Part shown: positions 30,995 through 42,660 of the stretch, in pieces | Numbering within the stretch: position 1 is the stretch's first letter | Layout: each line of letters starts with the position of its first letter | From: Miltochrista miniata | Lineage: Eukaryota; Arthropoda; Insecta; Lepidoptera; Erebidae | Assembly (NCBI GenBank): GCA_933228765.1 | Contig: OW121747.1 | Location: 9,227,001-9,291,000 of the forward strand | DNA: 64,000 nt | Direction: 5' to 3' | The notes under the pieces: generated by a model | What the model saw: only the letters and a program-made list of their open reading frames with translations | Database searches by the model: none | What the model was told of the DNA's origin: nothing | Position numbers and translations under genes: made by a program

Positions 30995-32559
30995 CATATC
31001 TACATGATCTTCGTAGTACAAATACAAAAACAATACACATAGGTTTCATACTAAGGTCACCGGGGTCACCCGTGTTATTAGGTACGACGAATATGTATTA
31101 ATTTACAAAATAATAGAGCACAATTTATTCAAGAATAACTCGATCTTACGTAGGTATACCTACTTGGTAGGTACCGATATAAATCAGCAAACTACTTAAA
31201 TGTAGTTTATGTAGTTTGCTGATTAAGAGTTAAGTACTTTACTATTGTCTAGTTTTTGTTAAATTCAGATACCTAATAATCCTAAATACGGATGAAATAG
31301 AAGAATAGAGAATTATAGATGTAGTTTTCGTTGCTAAATCATCGTCTAATCACTCATCTAATTACATTATTTAATATTTAGGTAAGCAAATAACGAGCCA
31401 AACCTCAATAAAGTAACGAGTAGGTACCAAATCTTTAAATTACGGAGTAGGTATTTGGACATTTTGGATTGGAACATCTTTGATTAAAAAGTATGCTGGT
31501 GCGAACTTGCGAAGCAAGCAACAACATACACATTTCTACCAATTTGGTAGTTTAGGCTGCGCAAAATGCTCAAATATTTTTAGTGCGTTTCGCGCCGTGC
31601 TAGTTATATATAAATAGGAATAGGCAAAATGTACACACAGATTTTCTAAAATTAATAATGAATAAACCAGTTGTATGCATAATATTTGCAATTTCTGAGA
31701 AAAAGCCAATCAGCAATCAGCACGTACAAGGTGATTTGGCTTCAAAAATATTTCAAGAAGCACTTTACTTTCTGCGCAAGGCTAAACCCCCATGATAATA
31801 TACTAAAAAATATGTGTAAAAGAATTACAAGATGAAGGTTATATTGTAATTTTGTTTTGCGATAAATATCGCTGGATAAAGCAACATAAAAATATGAGTC
31901 TTGCGTAATTTATTTGTCACAAAAACCTTTCAATTTACTGCATTGCAAACGTGTCAACCAATAATCATAAATGGGACCAAAATGTAAAAACAATGAATGT
32001 ACAAAATTTTCGACTACCTATTTCTTCTTCTTTTCTCTGTTTGGCTAATAGATTTGGAATTTTTCGCTAGTACATTCTAAAGCTATGGTTAGGCTATTCT
32101 GTCTTTGTTGTTTTTCTTTAAATACATTTTTTTTTATAATTATGCATTTTAGCATATCTGCTTTGTAAAGAGTCGTGAAGTTTCGTACGCGTACGTGACG
32201 TGACGTCCCTTAAAGGCGTCATCTGAATATCAGCGCTGCCTTACATTAACCTATTACTGCAGCAATAGTTGAGACGGCAACCCGGCACGCACATTGTACT
32301 TATGCCATTTTTTTGTTGTTTGTTTGTTTTACATATTTGTGCGTGATGAATAAAGCATTTTTTATTCTCCATAATTATTATTACCTAGAATTTTAGACCC
32401 CTAATCCACGTGGAGTCTGCAAAGGCAGACCAAGTATATCAGGAGCCCTAGAGCTATTCTTCCGATGACGTACGCTGAACTTCCAGCAATAACTGAGAGT
32501 AGGGTATGGTTTTAGTCGGTACTATTAGGTCATACATGTCCCCTGTGTGGAGACGGAGT
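30995..32559. other. AT-rich intergenic sequence
   Basis: No gene or repeat was recognised except the hairpin at 31182. Confidence 0.45.
31182..31224. repeat. Perfect 14-bp stem with 15-nt loop
   Basis: AATCAGCAAACTAC is inverted as GTAGTTTGCTGATT. The loop contains a further TGTAGTTT copy. Confidence 0.75.
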
Positions 32560-32830
32560 CCCGTGTAGGTATTGAAAGAGTACAAAATGTCGCCACCTCG
32601 ATTCATCCCGAGGATGTCGTAAGAGATTACTAAGGGAACACTTTCGATAAACGACCAATTACGAAGAGAAGAAAATCTGGAAATGAAACCCGGTTGTCAA
32701 TTAATTGACAATCGTTAAGCCAAGTTGAAGGCCTTATGGGCGGCTTAAAAAAATCCGACTGCAATAGGCTCACCACCTATTACGTGGGACATAACACTAT
32801 AAGGTGAAATGTTGGCGTATACAATGCCTC
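32560..32830 (+). repeat. SINE-like composite repeat
   Basis: It carries AAGAGTACAAAATGTCGCC, ACAATCGTTAAGCCAAGTTG, GCCTTATGGGCGGCTT, CACCACCTATTACGTGGGAC and ATACAATGCCTCTGTC, the same module order as at 13065. Confidence 0.65.
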
Positions 32831-33054
32831 TGTCCAGAGCCTGATTTAGAGTTCCAACCGCCTTAGGCTTGCTATGAAAATGCGCCCCCAACTTCTGTCT
32901 TATTTTTCATTAACTTACAGATACCATTTACAAATTACAAGACCTAAAGTGGGTTTACTTAAGCTAGTTCTACGTAGTCATTGAATTATACTATTAATAA
33001 TTAGGTAAACGAAAGACAGAATATACTACTAAATTACTTACTTATTGACTTAGG

Positions 33055-33185
33055 AAAATTTGGTACCGGGGTAGAATATGGTCTGGAATAACACATAAGC
33101 TACTTTTCATCCCGGAAATATGTTTCCATGGGATGTGGGAACGGGATTCAAATTTCACGCGGGCGAAGCCGCGAGCATCAGCTAG
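33055..33185 (+). mobile_element. Helitron-like 3' fragment
   Basis: AAATTTGGTACCGGGGTAGA, TCTGGAATAACACATAAGCT and a terminal GCGGGCGAAGCCGCGAGCAT with CAGCTAG match the family at 57192. Confidence 0.7.
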
Positions 33186-33329
33186 TATTAAATAAGATAG
33201 TAGAGGGCCATGGGGAAACCCTGGTGTAAGCGAATGGGATGGCTCGACCGGGTAGTTGTCAACATGTTGCTTCAAATATCGGTATAAACCGGAGATTTTC
33301 GCCCGGTAATGACCTATTTTATGTCTCAC

Positions 33330-33790
33330 CTGAGTAAGAAAACCTGTTTTAGCGTGCGGTGTCGCCGATGGAACATTACCGAGTACTTATGGCAGTTGAC
33401 ACAAACTGGCCAAATACGCTGGAAGACTTACAAGACTGTTACCCCATGGCGAGGGGCTCAAAGCTTCCGACTCAAACTCTGTCCGACATCACGACCTTTC
33501 CTGCTTTTGTAAGAACGGCGAGAAGCCAATTCGCATTTCCCAGGTCTCCGGTTATAGAGGCCGATAGTCCCGTGCGTATAGCAGCTTGCGATGATCCTGC
33601 CGTCGACTGCGGAACTCGGGTGGGTGATATGTCTACAGCTCCTGCTCACAAAAGTTATTTTTTTATTTTGTGAACATGACGTGCACGCAGTAAGACGCAA
33701 AAGCAGGGTCCCAATTACTCCACTGGAGACCATGGTCTCCAGCGTGAGAATGTCCACGCCCAGGCCCTCAACGAGCCCTTGGTGCTACTC
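33330..33790 (-). mobile_element. R1-like LINE relic, C-terminal end and 3' UTR
   Basis: Minus-strand pieces include LTLETMVSSGVIG, the ACTATCGGCCTCTATAACCG block that matches GACTATCGGCCTCCATGACC at 4797, and CTTACAAAAGCAGG. It is heavily decayed. Confidence 0.55.
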
Positions 33791-34325
33791 AAACGCGTCG
33801 CGTGAAGCAGTCATATTACGGTCACGTTGCCACGCAGCAGCACGCTGGAATTTTATTTTAATGAAAATATTTTTATTTTCACTAAAAATCAAATACTAAT
33901 AAGTGGCTATAATGGTGCTGTCGCTCGGGCTGTTGCTAAATGTCAACTATCATTTGTGAACATTTTTTTATAAGTTGGTACAATCTGTTATGAATTGTTA
34001 GATATCAGTGCTCTGACACGAGGGCAAAGGCTTCAAACTGGATTAATGCGGTGAGCGCGGTGCTGGCAACAGCGACGAGACTCGCTGTCATTCAGTTCGT
34101 TTCAATACAATAAGACCCCATGCGTTAGATTGCACCGCTGTTACCGTCGCTCCGCTCGCGCTCGCCGCTGAAATTTAGTTTGAGGCTAACACAATTTTGT
34201 TTAAAAGTGTTTATTACCAACACCTAACATAAAAACAAATAATAACACTACGATCTAAGCTCTATTTTTTTTTGTTTATTAACATTTTTTGTACCAACCA
34301 ATGTGGGAGCACAATAGGTCACTGC
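33791..34325. other. Intergenic, nothing recognised
   Basis: No exon or known repeat. Confidence 0.4.
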
Positions 34326-34333
34326 TCTGCACC
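34326..34333. repeat. Left 8-bp target site duplication, TCTGCACC
   Basis: Identical to 38342-38349. Confidence 0.75.
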
Positions 34334-34899
34334 TAGAGATGGGAATTTGCCCGGAAAAAACCCAAAAGTGGGAAAAAACCGGGAAAAAACCCAGGGAAAA
34401 AACCCGATTGGGAATTTATTCGGGTTTTTTCATATTTAGCATATGTAACATCTAGGTAATGTATAGTTTCATGTATATATCATTTAGTACGCACTATTTC
34501 AGTATTATTAACTAGTTCGAGATAATCTAACTTTGTTTATTTTAGCCCCTCTCTATAAAATAGATTGCAGAGGGGCTTATGGCGAGACTTTGTATGATGC
34601 CTGTGACTCTTTTGCATTATATTACGTCACTAGGTCACGTGGATCATCTGTTCAAAGTTTGAAACATACAAAGCCATTTTAATATAATAAAACAAAAATA
34701 ACAACGTCAATCGGAGTGAACTCTCACTTTTACAGAGGGGCGGTTGGGTGAAACCGTCTCAGGGCTTCTTGTTAATAATTCAATAAATAGTTACGTTTTA
34801 ATATTCTGTGCTATCTAATCAAATATAATGAAATTAAATAAAAAGCCTGTCTCTGTGTGTGTATTCATCCGCTCTTAGCGACAAGTAACCCGAAACTAC

Positions 34900-35730
34900 G
34901 AACGCGCGAACGCCAACCTCCACCATCTGAGGACAAACAATAAATTGGATAGCACGGCTCTGCCTCTCTGCATAGCGTCAAGCGCGTCAACTAAGTACAT
35001 CGCGGAGTCATCCCAATGATGAGAACAGTATTCGACGCAGGGGCGAATCTGCGTCTTGTACTGCTAACATCTCTGATGTGGCGTGAAGTACCGCCTCACC
35101 TTATTTAGGACTCCTAGTTTCCGCGAGGCCAGCCCAACACAACTCTCTATGTAGTTTTTGTGATTGAGCTCACGCCAGACGTCTATACCTACCGAAGATC
35201 TCCAGGTTGTCCTTTAGTGTAGTAATGTTCTGAAGAGAGGGTAGGGGTAGAAATGGGGACTTCTTAGCTATAAACGCGCACGCCTGTGATTTTCTGGCAT
35301 TGTACTCGACCAAGTTGTATGAGCTCAATGGGCAATGCGACCCAGGTCCCGGTCGAGATCGGCCACGAATCCACGAGTTGCCGTCTCTTTTCCTCCACGT
35401 CGTGTCACCCATCGGCTGGACGGCCAGAATAGCTCCCATGCAGAGTACTATCATCCGCATAACAATGAATGTATCCAAGCAAGGGACAGCATGTCATGGA
35501 TATGAGGAAGAAAGAGAGTTGGGGACAATACCGATCCCTGTGGTACTCCTGCATTTACCTGCAAAAATCAGGAAGCCTGACCATCACAGAGAACCCGTAT
35601 ACGTCGCCCGCTCAGGAAGCTGGCTTTTATCCGAAACGCACCCGGTAGTTTGGTGGAAAGGACTCTGCAACTCCAAAATGCCGAGTAGGGTTGCAGTGAG
35701 TAAATACGTATTTTAACTACTCTCAATACT
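34900..35730 (-). mobile_element. CR1/jockey-like LINE relic (polymerase fragment)
   Basis: On the minus strand: LVEYNARKSQACAFIAKKSP and FLPLPSLQNITTLKDNLEIF correspond to the region after the reverse transcriptase catalytic motif. Frames are interrupted. Near-identical fragments lie at 41866 and 53745. Confidence 0.6.
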
Positions 35731-35835
35731 TCAGCCACTGAACGATCATTTAGCACGAATGCTCATATACATAGTCACCAACTAAATAGTTTGAATACAC
35801 CACAGACATGGCAGCAAAATAGCTTTTATATCGTA

Positions 35836-36022
35836 CTAGCTGACCCGCGCAACTTCGTTTGCGTGATAAATGAAGAACCACTCGACCGATTTTGTGCAAA
35901 CTTCACATGAACCATCTACTAAATAGTCCGAACAAAGCCTAAACATTTCGTTAAGATAGGTGAGCCCGTTCTTGAGTTATAAAATTACAACGAAAAGTGG
36001 CATTGATTTTTATATATATAGA
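35836..36022 (-). mobile_element. Short non-autonomous Helitron, 187 bp
   Basis: Reverse copy of the family at 8142, with both ends intact. The RTE relic begins a few bases beyond its 5' end. Confidence 0.85.
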
Positions 36023-36027
36023 TAGAT

Positions 36028-36775
36028 AATAGGAATCTGGGCAATTCTAGAAGCTTTGCAGCGGTGTCGTATTGATTGGCGATATATCGAGGTGATGAGG
36101 TGCTTGTATGATACCGCTAAGAAAACCAATCCCATAGCCCTACTTAGAGGTGTGGGACAGGGAGATGCTATATCTCCTAAGCTCTTCACTAATGCGCTTG
36201 AAGACGTCTTCAAGTCGTTGGACTGGAATGGATGGGACGTGAATATGACCGGTTAATGTATCTACACCTTCGGTTTGCTGACGTCATTGTTTTAATAGCG
36301 CTGGAACAGGTGAGCGGTATGCTGCAGAGTCTTAGTGAAGAGTCTCGACGTGTTGGCCTCAGCATAAACCTGGACCAAACCAAGTCCATGTTCAATGAGC
36401 ATGTCGTGCCGGGACCAATATACGTTGAACGATCGAGGCTTGAGGTTGTCCATGAATACACCTACCTTTGGCAGGTAGTCACATTTGAAAAACGAGTAAA
36501 CTGGATAAGGAAATAACCAGAAGGATTCGCTTGGGCTGGGCAGCATTCAGCAAACTGCGCCGGATTTTCTACTCGCCAATACCGCAATGAATGAAGCCGA
36601 AAGTCTTCAACCAGTGCGTTCTACCAATTATGACCTACGTTGCCAAAAGGTGGACACTCGGAGTGGGGCTAGTTCACGCCCTTAAGGATGCGCAACGAGC
36701 GATAGAACAAGCTATGCTTAAAGTCTCTCTGAGGGATAAGATCCAAAATGCTATCCCGCATCTTAGGGGGGCAGA
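36028..36775 (+). mobile_element. RTE-clade LINE relic (RT to C-terminus)
   Basis: It encodes, across frameshifts, IEVMRCLYDTAKKTNP, RGVGQGDAISPKLFTNALED and HLRFADVIVLIALEQ, which is the catalytic FADD with its second Asp changed to Val. Further on come LSINLDQTKSMFNEHVV, KVFNQCVLPIMTYVAKRWTL and QRAIEQAMLKVSLRDKIQ. The active site is lost, so it is dead. Confidence 0.85.
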
Positions 36776-37135
36776 AAAGGCGGCGCAGTCCTACTTACTC
36801 CCTCTGGTCTCCAGCGAGAGAGTGTCCAAGTCCAGACCTGCCACGATCGAGGACCTGGCGCTATTGCACCCACGCTATGTATTTCACCAGTGTGTTTCCC
36901 GCGCTCCCCGCAGTGCTGGCACTCAGCCATGGTTTCCCGTTGTATTTGCCACAGATACTTACCGAAGCTCCCGTGGGATACGGGAATACTGGTTACATAC
37001 GCGGCCGAAGTGACTGGAAGTATCTGTGACAACCCGTAGGAGAAAGCACCGTGTCTCCTCTCCAGCCACTTATCTAGCCGGCTAGGAGACATGCCACATC
37101 ACCTGAGATCGTGCGGAAACCCCTCATCACCCTGA
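36776..37135 (-). mobile_element. R1-like LINE fragment (C-terminal zinc-finger region)
   Basis: The minus-strand frame 36763-37092 reads KWLERRHGAFSYGLSQILP, then a duplication-like insert, then SHGSFGKYLWQIQRETMAEC and QHCGERGKH. It abuts the RTE relic head-on, so one probably landed in the other. Confidence 0.75.
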
Positions 37136-37280
37136 CGGCCTCTGCGGGCACTTTTGTAAAGTTTACTAAATAATTGTTAGTATAGCTCGTTTTTTTTTGG
37201 TCAAAGATTCTTGAAAGTTTCAATATAAGTTTAATCTGCAATCAAGTAACATTCCGCCACGATACGCAGAAAGAATCCAA

Positions 37281-38014
37281 TCTATACTTATAATAAAACT
37301 GTAGAGGGTCGGGAGTCTGTACATGGAAGATATTTTGAAAATTTTAAGTGTAGGGCGTTCTCTAATCGACACTGAAGCCGAAAATGTAATTTAAAATTTT
37401 CATGTCTGTCTGTCTGTCTGTCTGTCTGTATCCCGAATAAGTATCACGCCGAAACTACTGAACCGATTTGAATGATACTTTGTACGATCTAAGCTTATAG
37501 TCCGAGGATGGTTCTTAGATACTTTTGATCCCGATATTTTGCGCGGTTCCTTCAGGAGAGGGGATGAAAGGCAAAATAGGTTTTTAGCTATAATTTCTCA
37601 CTGCGGGGTTCGATTTCAAATATTTTTTTAGTGTCTGAAAGGGAATACTTTAAGCATTATTCCACACAATTTTCAATATTGAGGGTTATGTAGCTCAGAA
37701 ATTAGGGGCATCTCAACTTTCGTTAAATCTAGAATTCAACGTTTCTTAATCAAGTGAGTCTAAACGGGCGTGATGGCTTAATCAATTCAGTCCGCGCCGA
37801 AGGCGTGGACTGAATTGATTAAGCCAACACGCCCGTTATTATATAATACAATAGCCTTAATCATAAAACTATTTTACAATAGCCTTAATCATTAAGCTCT
37901 TTTATGATTAAGCAAACAGGGCCGTTTCACACGCTGCTTGATGAGTCTCATGAAGAATTACACCTCCATTCGTACACCTTATGTGACGTAAACGAAGTTG
38001 CGAGGGTCAGCTAG
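37281..38014 (+). mobile_element. Non-autonomous Helitron, 734 bp, with long hairpin
   Basis: It starts TCTATACTTATAATAAAACT and ends GTTGCGAGGGTCAGCTAG, inserted between A and T. Inside are a CTGT microsatellite (37403-37430), the 75-nt hairpin at 37763, and a half-palindrome (CTTAATCATTAAGCTCTTTT) matching the outer arms of the 20244 palindrome. No coding capacity. Confidence 0.8.
37763..37837 (+). repeat. 75-nt near-perfect hairpin in a Helitron
   Basis: Two 36-nt arms (from AACGGGCGTG to CACGCCCGTT) match at 34 positions around a GAA loop; one of the two imperfect positions is a G-U wobble in the plus-strand RNA. Confidence 0.9.
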
Positions 38015-38341
38015 TATGATATAAACAACAAATCGTCTTTTATAATAACAGTTTGGTTTTATTTTAGTTCCTGAATACTGCTACACATTTTGACATTTCG
38101 AACAACAGGCAACAGCTAGTGCCTTAGATGCATCGACGCAAAGCATGTGCGCATCCCAAAGTACCTATTTTTCGTTGCATTTGTCCTAAAGATAATAAAA
38201 GAATGTTTATATTTTTCGGATCTTCGAATAATGAAAATTCCCGTCTATTGGGTTTTTTCCCGCATAAATACCGGGTTTTTTCCCAAACGGGAAAAAACCC
38301 GGGTTTTTTCCCGTTGGGTTTTTTCCCTCCGCCCATCTCTA

Positions 38342-38349
38342 TCTGCACC
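38342..38349. repeat. Right 8-bp target site duplication, TCTGCACC
   Basis: Perfect match to 34326-34333. Confidence 0.75.
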
Positions 38350-39777
38350 ATGCTGGCGGCGGCACGCCCTCTTTTCTGGCGCCCTAGGCTGCTGTGGCTG
38401 CTAGGTAATATTTCTCTGTGGAAACGCAGGGTTAAACTTATTTTAGTACACTCGCAAATTGCGACGATTTTAAAAATCAACATTTTACAAGCTGTACGCT
38501 TTCTTTGTACATAAAATATAAAAATCTACCAACAGCATTACTAATAGTAGGATTTTAAATCGTGCCCTGGTATCCCTTACGTCAAGTCACAAACGTCATT
38601 ATTACTTGTCATTTATGTCATATCAATAGTAGAAGCGCATTGGCGTTAGGCTGTTGCCGGACGCGCTCGGTTGTTAGTTAGTCGTGGAAAATAATATTCG
38701 CGAGATTATGCTTGTATTATAAAATGTAAACATTACTTACAGTTACATCTTCTTGAGTAAAATGTGAGTGTATTTGATTGTTTAGTGTATCCTGAGACCG
38801 GAGGGCTTACTGTAACGACTGTTCGGCTTGTTGTTTACTCTTCACGAACTCGATTGAATAACCAATATTTTTTTTAGACACTTTGACAACAAACTTTTCG
38901 TCATTGATTTTTGGAGTTGCAGTTAATTTATGAAACTTTGGGTTATTATAATGATCACTGCTATTACCACAGCTGTTAAAGCACTTATTGAAAGTTTTAA
39001 AACTACTAACTACTTTTAAATATGTATTGATTTTGAATAATTAATTAGCAACATTTTTTCAATTTATTTGAGACGCTTTTCCATTTTCATGACCGTAATA
39101 ACAGCTTTATTTCATAATTACTGTTAATTTAAACTTGCCAAGTGACACTAATTTCTGCAAAGTTTCTTAGTAATATTGATTTTGCCTTATCTAAGTAAAC
39201 TGTGGTTTTTCTTCATAAATTAAGTATTTTATTATTATTTAAGGATATCTCCTATTATCCAGTACCAGTCAATTTTCTATAAGCTAGTGTTCATGTCAAT
39301 TAAATATAAGTAAGTAGGTAAAATATAAAAGTTTCTATTCCTATATAAAAGTTTCTAAAAAGATCTCCAATAGTACATACCTATATATTATTTTAAAAAA
39401 CTTAAATATAGGAAAGGACATTTCAAGGTGCTGTGAAATGAGAATAATAGAAAATTGGACCCAAATCTCTTAATGAAGAGCAACTGGAAATATTAAAAAT
39501 TTATTGCAAGAATGAGATTTACATAAATCATGATGAGTGGGAAGACACTATTGTCAAATATTCTTTAGAGGCACAGGAACTTCTAATTTATAAAAAGTAA
39601 TATTTAAATAAAGAATGTAATGGTTAGGAACTACTGCTATTAAGAAACGAATTAAAAAAAAAAAGAATGCCACAGTTCAGGAACTCCACTAAAAAGAAAA
39701 TATGTAATGTTTGATATAGGAATGTGATTCTATCTGATGATTATTGTAATGGAACTTTCAACTCAACAGAATTCACA
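38350..39777 (+). other. Upstream region of the membrane-protein exon
   Basis: A GC-richer stretch near 38640-38700 (GCATTGGCGTTAGGCTGTTG, GGACGCGCTCGG) followed by AAAAT|GTGAGT at about 38762 could be a promoter and a non-coding first exon for the gene starting at 39778. This is suggested only by composition and one donor-like site. Confidence 0.25.
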
Positions 39778-39907
39778 ATGAGGGCAGCAAGGCTCTTACG
39801 GTGCAGATTCTGCACGACCCGGATCCTGGCACTACTGCTTCTCGTGCTGGGCTTCGGGCTGTACTGCTACTACTTCAGTTCTTCGTCTCAAAACTACTCC
39901 AAACCAA
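39778..39907 (+). CDS. First coding exon of a type II membrane protein
   Basis: ATG begins MRAARLLRCRFCTTR, then a hydrophobic segment ILALLLLVLGFGLYCYY (about residues 16-32), then a Ser-rich stretch SSSSQNYSKP. The exon ends A|GTAAGT in phase 1, a near-perfect donor. It is clearly GC-richer than its flanks. A short basic N-terminus, one signal anchor and a Ser-rich stem are typical of Golgi glycosyltransferases and sulfotransferases. I infer only that class of topology; the catalytic exons were not recognised downstream, so the gene is partial here and its family unknown. Confidence 0.6.
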
Positions 39908-41865
39908 GTAAGTGGATTACTATTTATATGTACATCTAACAATGCTGTGTGTTCCATTTTTAAAATGATAAATGTAAATTTGGCTATTGTATGCTCTGCG
40001 GATTTGAATTTCAAAGGAAGCTGCTCACAGTTTGTTATTCAAATTGAACCTTATTCTTATTTAAAAAAAAATACAGATACCTACCTACTTGTCTTTATGC
40101 TTTAAGGCAGTTATATTGGTATAAGATTTTTGAGGAACAGCCTACATAATATGCTGTATGGGGCACCTGCGGTCTGACAAGCAATGCTTTTTGGGTTCTA
40201 GGTGGTCAAGGGCTGGTTTTTTCGCAGCACGACGTCATTATTTGCGCCTATTTTGCGTGGTAGCAATGCTTTAATACATTTAATTTTACAAGAATTGAGA
40301 CTTCTGACTTTTGACTTAATGACTAGCTACAATTCTACTTAGAATTGTAGTCATTAAGGCGGCATCGAGCGAAAAATGGCAAAACGATAGTTACCATTTC
40401 GTTGATTCAAACAATTCTATTTGCACAATTTGCATAAAAAATTAATATGTATGTCAGCAAGAACCAATGCATCATTACTGATACTCACAATCAGGATATA
40501 ATTAATAGGTATTTAGAAAAATACGTTTAAAAATCACCAATATCTAAAAAATCTTATTCTACTGTTTTAGGGATTTAACAAAATTGGATGTAGTTTACTA
40601 TGTATATCTTTACTTTCAATAAACTACATTTCATAAACTACAATTAGTAATTCTAATATTTTACCTACGTTAAAATTTTAATTCATTAATACCTAAAAAC
40701 AAAAGAGTTGCCCAAGTTTCTCATACAATTCTGCGAGCACGCAGCTTGCCGACTGACAAACCTCAGTGATCCGCAAGAGCTCAGAGCGAGTACACGTCTC
40801 GTTGCGTCGCAAAAAATAGAAATATTTACGTAAAGCATAGCGTGTACGCACACTTGGACGTGCAAACAAAAAAGAGGTAAGTACATTTTACACATTTTCA
40901 AGTTTTTTTACTTATGTACGCAATTGTAGTGGAAGATGAATAGAAATAGGTCCATAATATTTTTTTTATATTAATAGGTTAACGACTAAAATAAATCGTA
41001 TGTTCTATGTCTGATTTCCTTGCAATTATTGTAACTCAATTTAAGATGTTCTTTATAAACTATCGCGGTTTTTAGACCGAATGTCTGAGTTATCTGAAAA
41101 TGTGTTATTTAACAAAAAATATTGTATTTCACAGAAAATGGGACGACAAGGAAAAGTATTATAAATAGAAAAGTGGGCGAGATTCCGCAAAAATAGGATA
41201 TCTTACTACAAGTAGCAAGATGAGTTATTTGTATTTTTTGGTGTTCCGTTCTCAAAGGGAAAAAATGGGACCCTATAACTGTGACTCAGTCTATCATCTG
41301 AATGGATCTCATAAACCATGATAGCTAAAAATTATAAATTGTCATTTGTTTGTATGTCTTATGATGGTATTATGGCTGAAGGCCACATTTTATTCTTCAA
41401 AATATTCGAATAATAGATATAAATTCACAAATAGGTTAAGGGTGTTTTGCAATGTAAATATTATCAAAATACACATTTGAGTCTATGAATATGATCTTTA
41501 ATTGCCTCGCTGATCCATAGTATATAAGTAATAAGGTCGTCTATAATGATGTCAACAATACAATCCTGAAAGTAGTACATTGTGTAACACTAATATTCTT
41601 AGCCTGAATGGTAACAAAACTAAATGTAGACTAAACAAAGTCAGCAATTATTTCCTGGGTAACTGTATACGTTTTTAAAATAGGCTCCCACATGACATAA
41701 AAAGTATGCACTTAATTAAGTTCAAAAGTGTATAAAAAGTACCAAAATTACACTGCATGGGTTACTATAGAATTGACGATTATTTACTTGACAAGGAAGC
41801 CTGGAAATGATCTGCTCGCTCTACTGCATTCTCAAACAACATTTTGTGATTTTGTTTTATATTCG
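39908..41865. other. Probable intron, AT-rich
   Basis: It holds a 10-bp-stem hairpin at 40327-40350 (CTACAATTCT/AGAATTGTAG) and a fragment of the AGGGTTCCGTA family at 41235-41330. No exon was recognised. Confidence 0.4.
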
Positions 41866-42660
41866 GCTCTCCAAATTGACGTCGCCACCAGCCTGATGGT
41901 AAGCGCGCATCCGTAGCGCATCTAGCGATTGGGGGCCACTTTTGACAGTGGTCCTCAAGTTGACGGCCCTGTGATGTGCCTCTTCACGCTCCTTTTAAAG
42001 AACCCGGGTTGTAGATGAGGGAAACACGTGTGCGGGCAGGTTTTCTTCACTGTGTATGAGTGGCAACTCTCTCAGCCAAGGATGCTATGGTTCTTCGCTG
42101 CGCTAACGGTTCGAGGCCTCCCGTCACCTCAGGTCAACCAATTATTAGGATAGCACGTCTCTGCATAGCGTCAAGCGCGTCTAGTAAGTACCTCGTGGAG
42201 TCATCCCAAAGGTGAGAACAGTACTCGACGCAGGTACCGTTTCACCTTATTTAGGACTTCGAGTTTCCGCGAGGCAAGCCCAATACAACTCTATGTAGTT
42301 TTTGTGATTGAGCTCACGCCGGACGTCTATACCGAGGATCTCCAGGTTGTCCTTTAGTGGAACCGTAATGCTCTGAAGAGAGGGTAGGGAAAGGAATGGG
42401 GACTTCTTAGCTGTAAACGCACACGCCTGTGTTTTTCTGGCATTGAACTCGACCACGTTGTCTGAATCCCATTTCGCAATGCGACCCAGGTCCCGGTCGA
42501 GATCCGCCACGAGTTGTCATCTCTTCTCCTCCACGTCGCAAAGCGCCTCCGCTGGACGGCCAGAATAGCTCCCATGCAGAGTACTATCATCCGAATAACA
42601 ATGAATGCACCCAAGGGACAGCATGTCATTGATATGCAGAAGAAAGAGAGTTGGGGATAA
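41866..42660 (-). mobile_element. CR1/jockey-like LINE relic
   Basis: Minus-strand frames give MADLDRDLGRIAKWDSDNVV, EFNARKTQACAFTAKKSP, KDNLEILGIDVRREL and YWACLAETR. These are RT-downstream motifs of this LINE group. The 3' end ACGTCGCCACCAGCCTGATGG (left edge, minus strand) is shared with the copy at 53745. Confidence 0.65.

Larger units (their letters stand above)
34334..38341. mobile_element. hAT-type composite element 2 (TIR TAGAGATGGG)
   Basis: TAGAGATGGG...CCCATCTCTA termini are flanked by a perfect 8-bp duplication. Both subterminal arms contain tandem GGGAAAAAACCC-like palindromic blocks (34355-34430 and 38250-38330), some of which can also pair between the two arms. No transposase is present. 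The 4.0-kb interior holds, in order, a CR1-like relic, a Helitron, an RTE relic, an R1 fragment and a second Helitron, so the element is a nest of at least five insertions. Confidence 0.75.
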
